From Nageia nagi (taxonomy: Eukaryota; Pinophyta): a stretch of DNA of 64,000 bases. The stretch is from the NCBI GenBank assembly GCA_050084985.1, contig JBITNC010000001.1:18786001-18850000 (forward strand), in the 5' to 3' direction. Shown here piece by piece: positions 58,221-64,000 of the stretch. The notes under the pieces are model-generated. The model did not search any database, was not told the DNA's origin, and saw only the letters and a program-made list of their open reading frames with translations. The position numbers were made by a program, and so were the translations under genes. Numbering within the stretch: position 1 is the stretch's first letter; every line of letters starts with the position of its first letter.

Positions 58221-61200
58221 TGTGGGCATGAATTTAAATTAGCCTTATTTGTTTACCAAAATTAACTTTTAAAAGATTTACAATAAGATTGAAAAGTGTT
58301 TTATTATTTCCATACTTCAAGCCTTAAGTTTTGGTGATATATCTATTCAATCTATATAGATTGTTTTAAGGATACCTCAATAGTTCTCACACTAAACAAG
58401 TCTCAATTTCAAAAGAATGGTTTGGTACTCTTTATTCATCAAGACTTACCTTTATCTCTTTCTATATATATGTTGGTAACTGTATGGTTTGGTTTTTTAC
58501 TTGTTCACCTAGTTTCTTAGAGATTGGTAAGAGTAATATCCTTCCTAACACCCACCTTCATGTCACAAATGGATAATTTTTGGATGGTTCCTTATTAACC
58601 ATGCAGAAGGATGAAGCATATTACAATTAGGGCTTGCAATGATTAGAAATTTATTGTAAGATCTCAAGATCTAGTATCCAATGGAGAAATATGTTCTTTA
58701 GATAATATATTTTTATACTTCCTCATTATATTGCTTGCTTGCAACTGAAATGGTTATAACATAGGTAAATGTTTAAGAAACTCCCTCTAGAGGGAAACTT
58801 TCATATTTCTTTTTAAGATTTTTTCTACCACTTACATTTATTATTCCTCTTATTGGGTACCTTCTGAGGATAGTTACCAAAAACTAGAAAAATTATTATT
58901 AAACTTTTTATGGGTCAAACACCCTTAAGGAAAATATTTTCATTGAGTGGATTAGGGTATATTTTACCTTCAAAAGGTGTCATTGTAACACATATTTGCA
59001 TCAAACAAATCACTAAATTTTAGACCTTATTTTTTTTAGTTTAGCACTTGATATTCTATGAATGAACTAGGCAATCCCACATGAGATTAATAATGTTACT
59101 AGCTAGTTCAACACTCACATGGAAAGATTGGTTAAGAATTTAGGGTAACCAACCTGATAAACTTTTCTAATGTTCACTTCTCAACACTCTCCTTATTGAG
59201 AAGATGCCTCAAAAGTAACCTCACCATTCCTATTCCATGTCCCATGTGAAATAGGCTTTCTAGTCATAGTGTAGTGGTTTTTTATTAGGATCCCATACCA
59301 CTCGAGAGATCGCACTTCCACTAAGTTAGCATCATCACTTGATGATAACTCTCCATATAATTGGAGCAAATAGTTTTTCCTAGAAAAAATTCCATATGAG
59401 AGGGTAGCATCACCTATGGAACAATCATCATACCCTATCTACTAATTGCAAATGGTATGACTACTAGTTACCCTAACCTGATAATAATAGTTTTTTTGAT
59501 TGCTATCCCCATATTACTCACCTATTAGAAGATATGAATTACTAGCCTTTCCATAAATATTGGCTAGGCCCACCTTGTAGTTTGGCATCCACTTGCCCAT
59601 AACTTGTGGAGCCATGGATATTAAACAATATCCTCGAGTGATTGTTTAGTGTAATTTATTATTAAATGTGTTGAAAAAAAGAACCACCCATAGCCTAATA
59701 ACCATAAACTAATGTTACCATGCACAATACAAGTTCTAAGGTTTAACACCATTCATTTTTTCCCATGAGGTGTACATCAAAAGTCTCAGTTATAGGCTTG
59801 CTAAGGAAGTATCCTAACTCTATTTGTCCCATATGCATTGTATCATGTATATGGGTCTACTTTTTAAAAATCTTCATGCATATGTAAAGTAGAAAATCAT
59901 GAGGTAAGGTATAGCCACTATTCTACAAAAGTAATGTAGTGCTAAGTGGTCCTGACATAAGGAATATTCTTTTTATTTGTTGTTTAGCAGGGTTGGTTTA
60001 CTTGGCAAAGGTTCTCTACGATTTTTCTTTGCATTATTACATGTATTATTGAATATCTTGACCTTATTATCTAAGAACTTCCATTTTATTCCAAAGGATC
60101 CTAAATGGTCCCATTTATTTTGATTGGATCCCATTCATATCCATTTTGATCCCAAATTATCTTTTGGAATCGTAATTTTAATTTAGGATTATTTCTAAGT
60201 CGTTGGGATAATTTTGGATTTATTGTTATTAATAGCCTAATCCATCTACTTCTTGTAGGAGTCTTGATAAAATATTCTACTTAAATTGATTTATACTACC
60301 CACTACTAATCATGCGATAAAAAATATTAATCCCTACTCCTATTCATGTAATCATTACTAGTAAAAGCTTAAATCATAAAATGTAACAATCACAATGTTG
60401 TTCGTAAGGAGAACTCATTAAATCACAATGTTAACATTTTTTCAAACAATTCATTTAAACACAAAATAGTATACTTTTCATTGACCATTAATTATACTAA
60501 TAAGAGATAAATACAAAATAATCCTCATTAAATATTTCTAAGTTAATAGTCAATTACAAGAAGATTGAATACACCTCATAACTTCATTTGTCAACATCTA
60601 AGATAATGATAAAGCTTTCATAAACTTATTACAAAGCATATTAATACATCATAAGGATAATACAAATATCTTATTAATGAGTTTGTGATTCATCATTATC
60701 TTGTAGTACAAAAGTAATACAAAAGCCATTATGTTATCTTATTGACTCATATCTCAGTAGAACACCTCCATCAAGCAATGAGCATCAAACATCGAATAAC
60801 TCCATAGACCTTCGGTGAATGGGTCGAGTACTAGGAGGTAGGAGGATCAGGACATACCCATTTATTCATAATTGATCATAATATATGCAATGAAATCCTA
60901 ATATTCTTATTGACCTTGTGAGGATTTTTACTCCACTAGGGTACCCTTACTTCCTTGGTCAATACCTACTAGCCTTAATAACACCCATTTGTATTCCTCC
61001 AATTATTCTTCAAAATTTCAAAATACCTTGCTATCCTTTTTCTTTTTATTTTAAAATAAACCCTAATGAATAAATTTTTTTCTATATTATCATATTATTA
61101 AAGGATAACTTTTGGTCTCAATTTATTATCTTATAAAAGGTAATCTTCCATCATTTGCATATAAAAAATTACTTGTCAAACACTTTCTACTTTATCTCCA

Positions 61201-64000
61201 TTTTATGTTATATCCATATCCTTTCTTTAAAGAGGCTAATTATTTATTTAGTATTTAAATTAATCATAAAGAAGAAGACTATTAATATGGAGTCACTAAT
61301 TAATTTTAAACAACAGCTATCATGAAATCGACTTTTAGAAGACAAAGACCATTAATGTCATTGTTTACCTTCCTGTAAAAAATATTCGACATTGAATTGC
61401 CATACCATATTTCCTTTTTGCTTTTGCCTATGAGTCAGGTGAAACCAATACATTTGGGAGGATCAATGATAGGTGATGATGGCAAAGAAAATGCCTTCCA
61501 ACAAGTCTCTTTACATAGCGATGCTAAGATAGAAACTCAGGCTTTGTAAAAATAATAATCAATCTCTATAAAGTTTTTGTCACTACGCACCCTCTTAAGA
61601 GATCGCAGAGGGAAGTAATGACCCTGTGAACATTTTAGGTGAACTCAGATCTTTCAAAAGGACTTTTAATCGATGCAAGATAATTTTAGTTGGTTTTTAT
61701 TAGAAGGCATGAATGAGAAAAGCAAAGACTCAATCTAATTAGTATGGTGAAATCTAAAACCCATCTTATGAAGAAGAAATTTGTTATATCGATGAACAGG
61801 TTTGGTCTCATCTTGGTAGAGCCTATGCATTGGCAAGAGAAGGGCATCCATTCATACTTAGGCTAGATTTTAGAATGTAATTACTATTCCTGCACCATTG
61901 AAAATCAGATTCAAAAATCTCATGGGTATCATTTGGAGCTTATGGCGTGAAAGTGGTGAGTTGCAAAGTGTGGAAAAGTTACTCTAAACTCAGATCCTGA
62001 GTAAAATTATTATTTTGGCACAATGTTAAATATTAAAATCCTACTATGAAACCTTTGCCAACATTTTTTAGGCAAAGGCCATTATGGAAGCTTTTTGAGA
62101 AGCATGGACAGAAGACTAAGGAGAAGTTCAAGGCTTTTGCAAATACATTCTATGAACATACACAGTAAGAGGGTGCATAAGGAGTAGTCTAATTAGCTAT
62201 TAAATAAATATAGAAATTGTATTCAAATCCAATGTGATTGAAAAAGAAAATATTATTTTCTTCTTCTTTCCAAGACATAAAGTGCCCAATACCACATGTA
62301 ATATATTAATTACAACAATTAGTATGTCTCTATTAAAAGAACAAGACTTTTATCTATAATTAAATTCCATGAACTTTAAGAAAATAATCCTACTATAAAA
62401 CTTAATAAATAACATGAAAATGGGACTACTTTTAACTAGACATTTTAAAAATGCAAAAGAATGCAGGAGAGACTTATTTTCTTCACCCAAGATTAAGAAT
62501 AACATAAATGGAATAAATATAGATAGGTAGGTATTTTTGTAATGTTCCACCTCTTTATTTATAGCCAAGGAGGTTCAAATGTGTCCAAATGAACGTCTTC
62601 TCACACCTTTGATAATTTTTGGGTTAGGTTTGCTTAAAGTTGTTGATGATTGAAATGGTATTAAATACCTTGGAGCCTTTTTTATTAACTAACAAATTAG
62701 TGCCAACTATTATCCACACCTAACACAAGAAAATGAAACTAAGTAACGTCATTACTCCATTATTTTCCTACTCATTAAATATCTTGTAATACCACAAGTA
62801 GACCTTAGTCTTTTTCTAATAGTATTTATACTATTCGCCCCATGTGGTAATAGCATGGGCACTCATATTCAAATTTTACCCCATTAAATTTATTTTTCTA
62901 ACCTTATATAAATTTTAAAATTTAAATAAGGTATATTCCTTTTTCCCTCCATTTCATATTCGAATATCAAAAACATAAAACAAGGGAAACACACCTTTAC
63001 CTATGATGGTCACCTCGTCTTCCAGAGTAAGATTAATCCACATATTTTTACAAACATATTTTCATCAAGAAATAAAAAATCATAGCAATTATTCTACATG
63101 CAAATACATGATTTATGATGATCATAGGGTTTTTCATCGAATCAACTTCAATCATTTCCTCCTTCTTATCCTTTCATTCCTATCACCAATTCACATTTGG
63201 TCCTTTAGATCTTTGGATCTCTTTCTCTTTCTCGAGGTAACCTGTTACTTGCATCATGAAATACCTCAAAGCTAGCATCACATTGTCACAAATGATACAT
63301 ATTCCCTTATCAAACTTATCATTACCATATCATTATTCAAATATAATCCATTCAAATCCTTGATGGTACTCGAGGTCAAACAGTATCTTGAGGTGGGTCA
63401 TGATAGTCACATAATATAGCTCTTCTTAACTAAAATTGTCAAGGTATGAAACTTTGTACCAAATAGAATACCAAGGATCTCAAAAGATATGAGGCTTGAA
63501 AAATCCTTATATAATACTTCATCTCTACTATCTTACCTTTAGGATGCAAAGCTTGGAGAGGGATTGAATTTTTTATCTTCTAGTTTTCTTAATCGTTATC
63601 AATATTTTGGGCTTATTTATTCTTCAAAGTATTTGGAAATATTGGGAATTTGTTAAGCCTTAGCTCAAATGGAAAGGTGTTAAGTTTCAAAATAGGTAAA
63701 TTATCAATACCCTAAATCTTTGGTATTCCCCTGTATTAACCCTTCAAGGAACCCCATTTTCCTAGGTGGTTCCAAGCACTGCTCATGTAGTTGAACCCTA
63801 ACTCCACCTCAATATATGTATCATGGTGTTATTCTAGTTAATTATCCTCTTGATTGGTCTCAACCATCATCCAATCCTAAGCAAATAAAAATTGGATACC
63901 CTGCCTCCTCCTGCTCTCATAGTAGTTTGGATGGTCATCCTGAACCTTCTATTCCTATTACTAGTTGGGGAGATGTATCAAATATCACACCTCAAGTGGT
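58221..64000. other. Gene-free, AT-rich transposon debris
   Basis: To about 59100 faint LINE-like wording continues, for example SGLGYILPSKGVIVTHICIK near 58945, but no reliable motif. The rest has no open frame above about 90 codons and no recognised domain. At 61.4-62.2 kb the base composition is slightly less AT-rich, without identifiable content. Confidence 0.45.

Noticed and set aside
63655-63690. tRNA-like A box (TTAGCTCAAATGG)
   Set aside because: The following GTTTCAAAATAGG is too close and too poor to be a B box, and no cloverleaf or SINE tail is evident.

Overview
The window reads as nuclear DNA of a seed plant with a large, repeat-swollen genome. A gymnosperm is my best guess, but nothing here fixes the species. 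The reasons are AT-rich intergenic DNA, plant-type (TTTAGGG-like) degenerate telomeric repeats, one conserved plant gene with a 5.6 kb intron, PPR pseudogene debris, and many nested and decayed transposable elements of plant lineages. There are no bacterial genes, CRISPR arrays or convincing RNA genes.

Only one gene looks functional. It is a three-coding-exon gene on the plus strand (21776-22570, 24237-24419, 30022-30138) for a 364-residue signal-peptide-peptidase-like intramembrane aspartyl protease, closest to plant SPPL1. The YD, GLGD and PAL motifs are all present. A probable untranslated first exon lies at about 20480-20785. Intron 2 holds a 1.42 kb poly(A) retroposon with a perfect 17-bp target duplication and a decayed PPR-DYW tail.

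Layout. 1-5 kb: telomere-like and ATTAACAT-type minisatellite arrays with no gene. 5-13.3 kb: two diverged dead copies of one plant-transposase-like gene (5.0-6.6 and 12.2-13.3 kb) on either side of a minus-strand LINE (about 7.4-12.0 kb), which itself carries a nested terminal-inverted-repeat element. 13.3-17.3 kb: a duplicated block of telomere-like arrays facing each other, interrupted by a young miniature LTR element (15184-16917) with a perfect 5-bp target duplication. 17.3-20.4 kb: a CACTA-type terminus, a PPR pseudogene and short repeats. 20.4-32.6 kb: the SPPL1 locus and downstream flank. 32.6-37.9 kb: an old, almost complete Ty1/copia element. 38.8 kb: an orphan chromodomain. 39.4-41.4 kb: the 5' half of a decayed plus-strand LINE. 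44.0-57.4 kb: a 13.5 kb minus-strand Ty3/gypsy element of Tat type, with an internal piece of copia integrase embedded in it. 57.8-58.2 kb: LINE reverse-transcriptase remains that may be the other half of the split LINE. The last 5.8 kb contains nothing I can name.

The elements record a history of nesting. Apart from the SPPL1 exons, I see no reading frame that looks under selection. I found no convincing new biological system. The most unusual structures are the composite and opposed telomere-like arrays, the paired transposase-like relics, and the copia integrase fragment inside the gypsy element.
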